DNA from: JANLUX01 sp031366005
GTDB lineage: Bacteria; Bacteroidota; Bacteroidia; AKYH767-A; OLB10
DNA: 64,000 nt
NCBI GenBank assembly: GCA_031366005.1
Contig: JANLZB010000022.1
Span: 1-64,000 of the forward strand
Direction of reading: 5' to 3'
The notes beneath the pieces were generated by a model. That model ran no database searches. It was not told the origin of the DNA and saw only the letters and a list, made by a program, of their open reading frames with translations. This document shows, piece after piece, positions 16,827-27,100 of the stretch. The position numbers were made by a program, and so were the translations under genes. Each line of letters opens with the position of its first letter. Positions within the stretch are counted from its first letter, which is position 1.

Positions 16827-17693
16827 ATGCGTTTCCCGCAAATCATCATCTTCTTTTTTTTAGTGTTCGTTTCCTGTTCCAAAACAGAGGAAGAAATAGT
16901 TCCCGGAAATATCCCTCCGCCTGATAACACGATTGACCAGCAGGTGTATGAGGATTATGTTACCAGAACATATATACGTGTACTTGGCCGTGAACCATCG
17001 GCTATAGAAATGAATGATGGATTGCTAAAATTGTATCAACACACTCTTTCAAAAAATGATCGCTTACAGTTTTTAAATGATCTCTTTACAAAGCAGGAAT
17101 ATTACGGACATACTTATGATGATTTCAGAATTGAACTGCTGAATAATCTTGACTCAATTGAAATTCCTAATATGATTGTTTTGTTTGATACACTTTCACA
17201 TGACAGCAATTACGTCACTGTGTGGGCAACACTTAATTATGAAATTGCCAGGTTACAAACGCTGCAAAATGCACCCACTTTATTTGCAAATAATTCTATT
17301 ACTATAATTGATATGCATCGTGCAATGGTGGATAATTATTTCTACGACCAGATTAATATGGGTTCTGTAAATTTTGTGGTGAGTATGTTTCAGCATTTTC
17401 TATACAGGACTCCAACGCAGCAGGAACAGAATGCAGCCGCTTCGATGGTGGATGGAAATAATTCTGCTTTATTCCTTCAAACAGGTGCAAGCAAAACAGA
17501 TTTCCTTAATATTTTTTTTGCAAGTATTGATTATTACGAAGGACAGGTAATAAGAGCATATCAGAAATTTCTCTTTCGTCAGCCAACTCCTGTTGAGATG
17601 AATGAAGCTACTATCAAGTACAAAAACAGTAATAATTTTATTCAGATGCAAAAAGATATTCTTTCAACAGATGAATATGTATTTAGTAATTAG
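16827..17693 (+). CDS. Lipoprotein with three R-x-P-x-x-x-E repeats (DUF4214/DUF1553-like), first gene of DUF1501 operon
   Basis: 288 residues. Lipoprotein signal ending VFVSCSKTEEE: Cys18 is followed by acidic residues, which may act as a surface-export signal of the kind known in Bacteroidota. Three similar segments occur: TYIRVLGREPSAIEMNDGL, HFLYRTPTQQEQNAAASMV and KFLFRQPTPVEMNEATIKY. The pattern F-L-x-R-x-P-T-x-x-E also marks DUF1553/DUF1800 proteins that accompany DUF1501 genes elsewhere, and DUF4214. Otherwise unrecognised. It begins a five-gene run (16827-20908). Confidence 0.75.
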   Translation: MRFPQIIIFFFLVFVSCSKTEEEIVPGNIPPPDNTIDQQVYEDYVTRTYIRVLGREPSAIEMNDGLLKLYQHTLSKNDRLQFLNDLFTKQEYYGHTYDDFRIELLNNLDSIEIPNMIVLFDTLSHDSNYVTVWATLNYEIARLQTLQNAPTLFANNSITIIDMHRAMVDNYFYDQINMGSVNFVVSMFQHFLYRTPTQQEQNAAASMVDGNNSALFLQTGASKTDFLNIFFASIDYYEGQVIRAYQKFLFRQPTPVEMNEATIKYKNSNNFIQMQKDILSTDEYVFSN

Positions 17694-17749
17694 AAAAATG
17701 GAGTAGGAGCAGAGATAACAACATATAAAATGTAAACCGTAAAAGGCAA

Positions 17750-18226
17750 ATGCGAAAACTGTTGGTAATAATTATTATAACATTGGTTTCCTGTAAAAAG
17801 GAGAAGACATTTCTTTATGATGTTAATCCTGTTTCAGTGCAGCAAAATGGTTCGGTAAAAAATAATGTAAAGAACACAACAGAATTTATTTCTATTGCTT
17901 ACGCTGATTTATTTGGCTCTAATATTCCTCAGTCAGCTCTTGTAAGTTTAAATACTTTATATAATGCTTTCGGAGATAAAAAAATGATTGAAGACCGCAT
18001 CATCCTGAATTTTTTTAATATGCCAGGCTCAGTTATTCCCTCGCAGCCAAGTGTAAATGGAGATACGATACAATTTATAACCAATACTTATAAAAAATTA
18101 TACAACCGTGAAGCAGGAGCATTTGAGAAATATTATTTAAAAGAAACAATAAGGATGAATGCAAATGTCACTCCGGTGGTGATTTACTATGCATTGATGA
18201 CCGCTGATGAATACAGGTTTTATTAA
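17750..18226 (+). CDS. Small lipoprotein of the DUF1501 operon, unknown function
   Basis: 158 residues. Lipoprotein signal MRKLLVIIIITLVSC with Cys15. The mature part has TEFISIAYADLFGSNIPQSA and ITNTYKKLYNREAGAFEKYY, which resemble in shape, more weakly, the repeats of the preceding protein (Y-x-x-L-x-x-R-x-x-x-x-F/E). It ends in TADEYRFY, matching the preceding protein's end (STDEYVFS), so the two are likely related. It sits 56 bases after that gene and 9 bases before the DUF1501 gene. Confidence 0.7.
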   Translation: MRKLLVIIIITLVSCKKEKTFLYDVNPVSVQQNGSVKNNVKNTTEFISIAYADLFGSNIPQSALVSLNTLYNAFGDKKMIEDRIILNFFNMPGSVIPSQPSVNGDTIQFITNTYKKLYNREAGAFEKYYLKETIRMNANVTPVVIYYALMTADEYRFY

Positions 18227-18235
18227 AATTATAAA

Positions 18236-19555
18236 ATGAAACGAAGAACATTTATTAAACGTGCAGGGCTGGCAGCAGCAGGAGCATTTGCTGTTCCTTA
18301 TATTCTTCCGTCAGGAAGATTATTTGCTGCAACCGGAATCCGTAAAGCAAATCATGTGGTGTTTTGTTTATTTGCAGGTGGTGTTCGTAATGTGGAATCA
18401 GTACAAATGGCAGATGGAAATTTAATGCCTAATCTGCTAAGTGGTTCCGCAAGTATTTCACCGGATATTGCTCCGGGAATGTCTGCTTTGCCGGCACCTC
18501 TTGCAACTCCCTTGCAAAACAGTGCTTCGTTATTCAGACAGTTTCGTTACAATGAAGGGCCGACAGGACATTACAACGGCCACACAGTGGCGATGACGGG
18601 TCAATACACTACTGCAGATCTTAACATTAAAGATCATCCCAAGGTACCCACCATTTTTGAATACTACCGTAAACATAATTCTCCTCAGCAATCTGCGCGA
18701 AATTGCTGGTGGGTTGCTAATATGCTTGGCCCTTATCCGGCATTAAACTATAGTTCTTTCGAGAATTACGGTGCCGATTACGGTGCAAATTTTATTGCGC
18801 CCACTGCGCTTATCAATCCACAGGGATTTAATGCGCTAGGAAATCCTCACAACTTCACAAGTAGTGAGCAGGCAACAATTCATAACATACGTGATTTTTC
18901 AAATCATAATTTCCAGCATTCGTATATAAATGGTGAAGCAGGAATTACCAATACGGAAAGCGATGCAGCCAGCCTGCAGAATTTTATTTCTCAGTTGTAT
19001 TCCAATGTGAATCCTAATCCATGGAATATTCCCGGTGGAATGAGCAATGACATGCTCAATATTTATTATGCTGAAAAAATTATTCAGCAATTCCAGCCTG
19101 AATTATTAGTAGTGAATATGCAGGATGTGGATGTTTGTCATTTTCAGTTTACCACTTATGCTGATAACATACGCAAAGCGGATTATGCAGTTGCGCATTT
19201 GTGGAATACGATACAAAATACTCCGGGAATGATGAATGACACGGTGTTAATAATTGCACCAGAACATGGACGTAATTTAAATGGTAATACACAAATTGAT
19301 GCTTACGGTCGCAGAGCATTGGATCATTCAGCAAGTGTGGATTTAACGGGTGACCAGATGGCGAGGGAAATTTTCTGCATGGTGATGGGACCGCCTAATG
19401 TTGTAAAACAAAACCAGATTTTTAATAACCCGATAGGGGAGAGCATAGAAATCGTTCCGGCTATTGCAAACATTTTAGGATTTGATACTGCAATTCCGGC
19501 AGGTATGTTAAAGCCTGCTGCGATTAATGATTTATTAATTAATGCATTTTACTAA
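18236..19555 (+). CDS. DUF1501 family exported protein (alkaline-phosphatase/sulfatase-like fold)
   Basis: 439 residues. The N-terminus MKRRTFIKRAGLAAAGAFAVP resembles a twin-arginine signal, though the RR lies early and the K-R pair may serve. DUF1501 proteins belong to the alkaline phosphatase/sulfatase superfamily. Visible segments are GHYNGHTVAMTGQY (metal-region-like), QDVDVCHFQFTTYADNIRKAD, and IIAPEHGRNLNGN with a later ALDHSAS, equivalent to the family's E-x-G-R and H motifs. The substrate is unknown. Its TAA stop overlaps the next ATG by one base, so the next gene is translationally coupled. Confidence 0.88.
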   Translation: MKRRTFIKRAGLAAAGAFAVPYILPSGRLFAATGIRKANHVVFCLFAGGVRNVESVQMADGNLMPNLLSGSASISPDIAPGMSALPAPLATPLQNSASLFRQFRYNEGPTGHYNGHTVAMTGQYTTADLNIKDHPKVPTIFEYYRKHNSPQQSARNCWWVANMLGPYPALNYSSFENYGADYGANFIAPTALINPQGFNALGNPHNFTSSEQATIHNIRDFSNHNFQHSYINGEAGITNTESDAASLQNFISQLYSNVNPNPWNIPGGMSNDMLNIYYAEKIIQQFQPELLVVNMQDVDVCHFQFTTYADNIRKADYAVAHLWNTIQNTPGMMNDTVLIIAPEHGRNLNGNTQIDAYGRRALDHSASVDLTGDQMAREIFCMVMGPPNVVKQNQIFNNPIGESIEIVPAIANILGFDTAIPAGMLKPAAINDLLINAFY

Positions 19556-20478
19556 TGAAGATTAAAGGATTGTTTAATTGTTTTATTGCTTTATGGTTAT
19601 TGTTTGCGATATCATGTAAGCAAACAGAAACGCCTGACAATCATTATGATGCAATTGACTATTCATCAAACAACAATAATCCCAATATAACAGAACCTGA
19701 TCCTAACAGTATTGTTGGTTTGCAAAAAAATATTTTTTCTAAGAAGTGTGCTAACCCGGGTTGTCATGACGGAACATTTGAACCTGATTACCGCACCATA
19801 CAGTCTACTTTTTCAACTTTGGTTTACCAGGAAGTTAATCTTACCACAGTGGATAATGTTAAATTTTTTAATTACAGAGTTATTCCCGGTGATACAGTTA
19901 ATTCTTTTTTGTTTGAGCGCATCACAACACCTACTGCTCAATTTATGCCTTCCAACGGTGTACGGCTTCCGCAAAGTGATATTGATCATATAAAAAACTG
20001 GATACAAAGTGGAGCTCGTGATCAAGTTGGAAATCTTCCTGTAAAACCGGATTTGCAACCTAACGTACTTGGCTATTGGGCGCTTGATCCTTCCGGTGTC
20101 AGGTTGGATACCATCAGACAGAATAATATTCCTTATATGCCGTTTATTTCTCCGGTAAATATTTTTATTACACTACCCATTTTAGTTTTGGATACAGCTG
20201 ATGGAACTGCAGCTACATCACCTGCCAACTTTACAAGTTTCAGTATAAAATGTTCCACCCAAAAAGATAATTTCACGAATGCAACTATTATCAATGGAAG
20301 TTATAATAGTATTTATACAGTATGGCAAGTTATAGTTAACACGGGACTATGGACAAGCGGCACCACAGTTTATTTCCGGGTTTATGTAAATGACGGACAT
20401 CATACTACCGATGCTGAATTTCCACGCAACGAATCATTGGATTATTACAAAACTTATTTTGCGTTTTATGTTCAGTAG
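19555..20478 (+). CDS. Lipoprotein with cytochrome-c-like CX4CH motif
   Basis: 307 residues. Lipoprotein signal ending LLFAISC. Residues about 58-160 contain KKCANPGCHDG, a C-x4-C-H haem-type motif, and later QFMPSNGVRLPQSDIDHIKNWIQSGA, which resembles the axial Met and the last helix of small cytochrome c domains found in planctomycete/Bacteroidota proteins. The unusual four-residue spacing between the cysteines leaves haem attachment unproven. The C-terminal half is beta-rich and unrecognised. The ATG overlaps the previous stop by one base, and the end overlaps the next start by 11 bases. Confidence 0.8.
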   Translation: MKIKGLFNCFIALWLLFAISCKQTETPDNHYDAIDYSSNNNNPNITEPDPNSIVGLQKNIFSKKCANPGCHDGTFEPDYRTIQSTFSTLVYQEVNLTTVDNVKFFNYRVIPGDTVNSFLFERITTPTAQFMPSNGVRLPQSDIDHIKNWIQSGARDQVGNLPVKPDLQPNVLGYWALDPSGVRLDTIRQNNIPYMPFISPVNIFITLPILVLDTADGTAATSPANFTSFSIKCSTQKDNFTNATIINGSYNSIYTVWQVIVNTGLWTSGTTVYFRVYVNDGHHTTDAEFPRNESLDYYKTYFAFYVQ

Positions 20479-20908
20479 ATATTTGTTGTCAGCATTATTG
20501 TTAGTTGTTGTTTCCTGCAAAAAAGCGGACAAGAAAGAATATGATTCAACCCCGCAGATAGAATTCGTAAGCTTGTCTCCATCTACGGTTTTGCAAAACA
20601 AAGATTCAATAACATTTACTATTAAATATACTGATGGAGATGGCGATCTGGGTGAGAATAGTCCAAATGCAAAAAATCTTTTTTTAACAGATAACCGCAT
20701 ACAGATTCCTTACAGTTATCGGGTTGAACAATTGGCTCCATCAGGTTCAGCTATTACAATACAGGGTACTTTGAATGTTGTTTTAAAAAACATTTTGTTA
20801 ACTGATAGCTCTAACCAGCAGACAACTACTTTTTCAATTTATGTTGTTGACAGGGCAGGTCATAAGAGTAATGAAGTAACAAGTTCGCTGGTAACAATTA
20901 AAAAGTAA
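20468..20908 (+). CDS. Beta-sandwich lipoprotein, last gene of DUF1501 operon
   Basis: 146 residues from the ATG at 20468 (MFSRYLLSALLLVVVSCKKA), which gives a proper lipoprotein signal; a longer frame from 20390 overlaps the previous gene. The mature part has TPQIEFVSLSPSTVLQNKDS then a calcium-loop-like TDGDGDLGEN, and reads like one Ig/fibronectin-type domain. Its start overlaps the end of the previous gene by 11 bases. Function unknown; its calcium-loop and small size suggest a scaffold or binding module for the operon's other surface proteins. Confidence 0.75.
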   Translation: MFSRYLLSALLLVVVSCKKADKKEYDSTPQIEFVSLSPSTVLQNKDSITFTIKYTDGDGDLGENSPNAKNLFLTDNRIQIPYSYRVEQLAPSGSAITIQGTLNVVLKNILLTDSSNQQTTTFSIYVVDRAGHKSNEVTSSLVTIKK

Positions 20909-21039
20909 TAAGCCAAAAGAATAGAACCTCTTTTCAAATAAAAGAAAAATTTCTTTATCACCTCGCTTGATTTTTCTATAAATGCTTTGCAGTAAATATT
21001 TTTTTGATGGTAACTATTGTATTTTAAGAAATTCATTTC

Positions 21040-21086
21040 AAAAAAAAAGAGAGATATGGTTGCTTACACAACAATACCTCTCTTAA
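21040..21086 (-). terminator. Terminator of the giant gene
   Basis: Minus-strand hairpin: TAAGAGAGGTATTGTTG (21086-21070), loop, GCAACCATATCTCTCT, then a run of eight T (21048-21041). Two internal mismatches. It lies 26 bases after the giant gene's stop. Confidence 0.8.
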
Positions 21087-21111
21087 AATAAATGTTACGT
21101 TGTTACTTAAA

Positions 21112-24100
21112 TTACGGCTTAATAATTTTTGGCCTCCTGTTAATTGGATTTTTATTGATGCTGTTTATCCTTAATTGATTCTGCGCACCAGGTCCTGCAA
21201 ATTCAGGGATTCTGAAATCATAATCCGTAACTGCACCTATCGTAACAGGTAATTTGCTCCAGGTTTCTATTCCGTTCCTTGTCAACACAGCAATATAATA
21301 TGATTTACCTGCATGAGCCGGAGTTAATGTTACAGTGGAGTAACCATCGATATAAAGGATTGCAGCTATCGCAGTATCAACATCAAATGGAACAGTATCA
21401 GCATGAAGCACGATTAGAATAGTATCAGTGATCGAACTGTCATTACCCACACCGGCATTTAATAATACTGGTTGCATCACACCGCTTCCGGTATAAAATC
21501 CTTCAATAAACACTGAAACATTTAACACAGGATGTGATATACAGCCTTCATCAACCAATCCATCACAATCATCGTCAATGCCGTTTCCGCAAATTTCAAC
21601 TGCCGGATTATGATAAATACCGGAAACCGGATCACAGCCATCAATAGTGCAGGGATTACCATCATCCGGATTGAGGGATGCATGATAACATCCTGTAGCA
21701 GGATCACAACCATCAAGTGTGCAGGCATTATTGTCATTGCATGAAATTGGCGTATGAATTATCAAACCTGATTGAGGCTTACATCGGTCAAGGGTACATG
21801 CATTACCATCATCAACATTTACAGGTGTATGATAAATTCCACTGACAGGATCACAACCGTCAATTGTACATGCGTTTCCGTCATTCACATTTACGGGAAT
21901 ATGATAAACCCCTGAAACAGGATCACAACCATCTTGTGTACATGGATTGCCATCATCAACATGAAGAGGAAGATGTGTTATATCACCTGTAACCGGATCG
22001 CATGCATCTATTGTACACGGATTACCGTCATCAACAGGCGGACCGCTCATTATCGAAGCCGTTGTTACCTCACCATTCTGATTAGTTACAGTAACTGTAT
22101 ATAATGTATTTGGATTAAGTGCTGTAATGCAGTTGCCTGCAACGGTTCCTCCTGACCATTGATAAGTAAATGGCCCGCAACAACCATTTACCGTTGCACA
22201 TATCTGATTACAATGTGCGGTAAGCGATACAGTTAAAGGTGTGGGTGTAAAGCATACGTTATCAATACCTGATCGTTCACCCTGGAAGGATGAATAATCA
22301 ACCCTGAATACTATTCGTGAAATATTGGAACTAACCGTATTCCAATCTGCAACAGCAGTTCCTGTTATTGGCTTCCATACTCCTGCAGCACTTGAATCGG
22401 GAACGCTGCATGTTGAAACAGGAGCACACACCCGATGCCATCCATTATTTTCATTGGCTACAATATTCGATGTAAAGTAGAACCCAAGCGTACCGCTATA
22501 TACCCAGAATATTGGATTGACATTATAGCTTGATGATGGATCACCATCATAAAAAATTCTGTAATCGTAACAGAATTCTCCGCAACACCAATGATTGTAA
22601 TCTGTTGAAGCCATTAATGCTGAGGCTCCGGATTGATCAGTTGTTTCGAGATAATGATCTTGCACACCATTCTGTGATCCGGTGTTTGTTATGGCAACTC
22701 CAAGATTGGGAGCATTTGGATCTGGTTGCCATCCGTTAAACTGTCCATTGTTGTAATCCTGGCAAACAGTATCACAACAATTGATTACTGAAATAGTATT
22801 AGTGACAGTTCCAATGCATCCATAAGGGTCAATATAAGTCAGTGTGATTACATGCGTACCTAAAGTATTTGGATAAAAATAATTTCCAAAAACTCCAGTT
22901 CCGCTGAATGTCCATGTACCACCTGCAAAAGGAAGCGATACCATTGTTTGATTAATGTCAACGAATATGTTATTTGGATTTAAGAATACCGGAGCAGCAT
23001 TTAAACACTGATCCATGTAACTAAGTGGCCACTCCAGATGCAATGCAGGCCGTACAATTACACATACAGTGTCTGTATCACAACATACTACCGCTGGATT
23101 ATTTGGATCAGTACAACAACAAATAACCATATAACAAGTATTTTGCTGCGGGAATACATCCACCGTTCCGCCTTGTCCTACTTGTGTAGGTTGTTCAACA
23201 CCCGTTATCTGATACCATGTTGCTGTACCATTGCAGCCCTGAGCATTTAGTATAGCAGGATTACCCAAACAAATATTTTGATCAGGTCCTCCGTCAACCT
23301 GACAACTTTGACCGCAACAATAAATAACATTAATCGTCTTCGTAATACAACTTGTGCATCCATAAATATCAGTATAACATATTGTGATCACATGTGGTCC
23401 TAATGTATTTGGATAGAAATAATTTCCTATAACACCATTACCACTCCATGTCCATGTTCCTCCTGCGTATGGAAGCATCACCATTGTTTGATTAACATCC
23501 ACGAAGACATTATATGGGTTTAGAAATATTGAATCGCTATTAAGACATACATCTTGATACTGATAAGGCCATTCGAGGTGCGGAACGGGACGCATCGTAA
23601 TACAAATAGTATCTGTATCACAACATTGAACTCCCGGATTGTTAGGATCATTGCAACAGCAGATTGCAATATAACAGGTATTTACCTGCGGATAAACCGG
23701 AATTCCATTTTCTAGTCCGATGACAATAGGCCCTTCACCTGTTAGTACATACCATGTGAGAGAACCATTACATCCTTGTGCATTAAGTGTTACTGATGAA
23801 CCTGAGCATATTGTAGTGTCATTACCTGCATTAACCTGGCAGGAAGTGTTGCAACAATAAATCACATTAATTGTAATACTGATACAAGCGGTACATCCAT
23901 TTGGATCAGTATAGCACAAGGTTATCGTTTGAACACCTATTGTATTAGGATGGAAATAATTTCCAACCACTCCTGGTCCACTCCAATTCCATGTGCCACC
24001 TGTTGATGTAATCGGAACAGGACCGTTATTAGTTATTACATATACATTGTTTGCATCTAAGAAAATGGAATCTGAATATTGACAAACTGTATTGTAATTC

Positions 24101-27100
24101 CATGGCCATTGTAAAACAGGATGTGGATTAACATTAATACATATTGTATCCGTATCACAACATTGCACTCCAGGATTGTTGGGATCATTGCAACAACAGA
24201 TTGCAATATAACATGTAGATACCTGCGGATAAACCGGAATTCCATTTTCTATTCCGATGACAATAGGCCCTTCACCTGTTAGTACATACCATGTGAGAGA
24301 ACCATTACATCCTTGTGCATTAAGTATTACTGATGAACCCTCACAAATTGTAGTGTCGTTACCTGCATTAACCTGGCAGGAAGTGTTGCAACAATAAATC
24401 ACATTAATTGAAACACTGATACAGGCAGTACATCCATTGGTGTCAGTATAACACAAGGTGATAGTTTGAACACCCAGAGTATTTGGATAGAAATAATTTC
24501 CAACCACACCAGTTCCACTCCATGTCCATGTTCCGCCTGTAGATGTAATTGGAACAGGACCATTTATTGTATTAACAAGTACAGTGTTTGCATTTAAGAA
24601 AATTGAATCTGAATATTGGCAAACCGTATTGTAAGTCCATGACCATTGTAAAACAGGATGCGGGTTAACGTTAATGCAAACAGTATCAGTATCGCAACAT
24701 CCTGTACCGGCACAACAACAAATCACCGCATAACAAGTACTGTATTGTGGAAACACATCAAGGCTTGGCCCTTGTCCAATGAAATTGAAACTGCCATCCG
24801 GACCAAACTCATACCATCGCGGAACTGAATCGCATCCCTCTACATGGAGTAATGCAAAACTGCCTTCGCAAATAGTTGTATCGTTTCCAGCGTTGATGCT
24901 GCATGTGCAACATGGAATTACATTAATGGTATTGTAAGCACAGGCAATGCAACCATTTGTATCGGTATAACAATAGGAGATTGTATAACTGCCCAATGTA
25001 TTCGGATAAAAATAATATCCGATAACACCCACACCTGAGAACACACCTGTTCCACCGGATGGAGTAGTTATTATGCCTAAAGTATCAAGATAAATTGGTG
25101 CGGAGTTTAAGCATACAGCAGGATAAGTAACCGACCAGATAACTCTTGGTTTTGGTAAAACTGTTATGCAAACTGTATCCGAAGCACAGCAATTAGTTCC
25201 CGGACAACAGCAGGTAACAATGTAACAAGTACTTCTCTTAGGGAACACATCAATATTTTCACCCATACCCACAGGCTTTGGTCCTTTAGGAGTAAGTTCA
25301 TACCAATGCGCAACAGAATCACAACCTGTTGCATGTAAGAAAGCAAAACCTCCTAAACAAATTGTCTGGTCTGGTCCTGCATCCACATGACATGTAGTAG
25401 AATCGCAACACGGAATTACAGTGATCGTATTTGAAACACATGCCACACAACCATTGGTATCAGTATAACAATAAGTGATGGTATAAATTCCTAAAGAAAC
25501 AGGATTGAAATAATTTCCAGTAACAAAAGGTCCTGAGAAAATCCCTGTGCCGCCAGATGGTGTTGCATTTATATTTAAAGGATCGAGATAAACCGGTGCT
25601 GAATTAAGACATACACTCGGATAAACTGTTGACCATGATATAACAGGTAATTGATTAACTATTACACAAATTGTATCAGTGTCACAACAACAAGCTCCTG
25701 CATTGCAGCAAACAACCATATAGCATGTGCTGACACTTGGTGTAACATCAATATCTCCGCCATTGCCAATAAAGAAATTCATTCCACCATTTATCTCATA
25801 CCAGCTCGGAGTTGAATTACAACCTGTGACATGTAAAATAGCAACTCCTCCATGACAAATAGTTTGATCAGGTCCTGCATTAATTACAGGGACATCAGGA
25901 GTAAGGCATGGGTTATCAAAACCTGAAATTTCATTTGTGGCAGCGGTATAATCCACTTTGAAAACTAATGCGCTCACATTGCTTATTACTGTTGACCAAT
26001 TAGCAATTGCTGTTCCTGTAATGGGTGCCCATGTTCCTGACGGAGATGTTCCAACGAAACCGCAATCGCTAATTGGGGCGCAGATACGATGCCATCCGTT
26101 ATTTTCATTAGCAATGGTTGAAGAGATAAATCTAAATCCAAGTGTGCCATTGAAAATCGTGAACGATGGATTTACATTCGCACTTCCTGCAACACCATCA
26201 TCAATCATTCTATAATCAAAACAGAAAGTTCCGCAACACCAATGACCATTAAACTGGCTTCCTGATAATAATTGAGATGGTCCGGGTTGGTCAGTGGCCT
26301 GAATGAAATAATCACTTGCACCACCCTGAGATAAAACATTTGTAATTGTCACTCCAACATTCGGAGCAGATGGATGCGGTTGCCATCCGCTTAAATTCCC
26401 GTCATTAAAATTCAAACAAGTATCAATACAGGAAATAGTATCCACAGGAGGACAGCAATCATGGAAATCAATTTTCAAAGTGTCTGTTGAATCAGAACAG
26501 CCCCACTGATTATATCCGATCAAACGGAAAATTCCGCCCGGGGGTACAACAGGTAGATTTTGTGTGTTTGCATAAGTAGTCCATACACCTGCAATTAATT
26601 TTTGCCAATCATAGAAAGTTAAATTAAAAGGTCCTGGAATAAATACAGTGTCACACTCCGTACAAAAATCATAACATCCGGTAGGCACACAACTTAAATC
26701 AGGCAATGGATGAATGGAAACAATATTAGATGTTGCACTGCAGCCGTATTGATTGGTGACAACAGTAAAATAATCACCTGCTTTAACTGCGTTAATACAA
26801 TAACCGTTTTGTTGTGTATTCCATAAATATGAGAGTGGACCATAAGGAGGAGCCTGAACACATAACTGATGTAAAGTTCCCTCACAGAAAGGACCAGGCG
26901 GAGCCACGATTGGGTTTGCCGGAGTTGGATTTACTATAACAGTAGTAGTATCAGAATTAGTACAACCAAATGAATTAGTAACAACCACAGTATAAATTCC
27001 TGCGTCACTTAATTGCATATTAGTTGCGATGAAAGGATTTGTATTTCCGGTACCATAAGGTCCACTCCAGGCATAAGTGCCTCCTCCAACTGAAGTAGTT

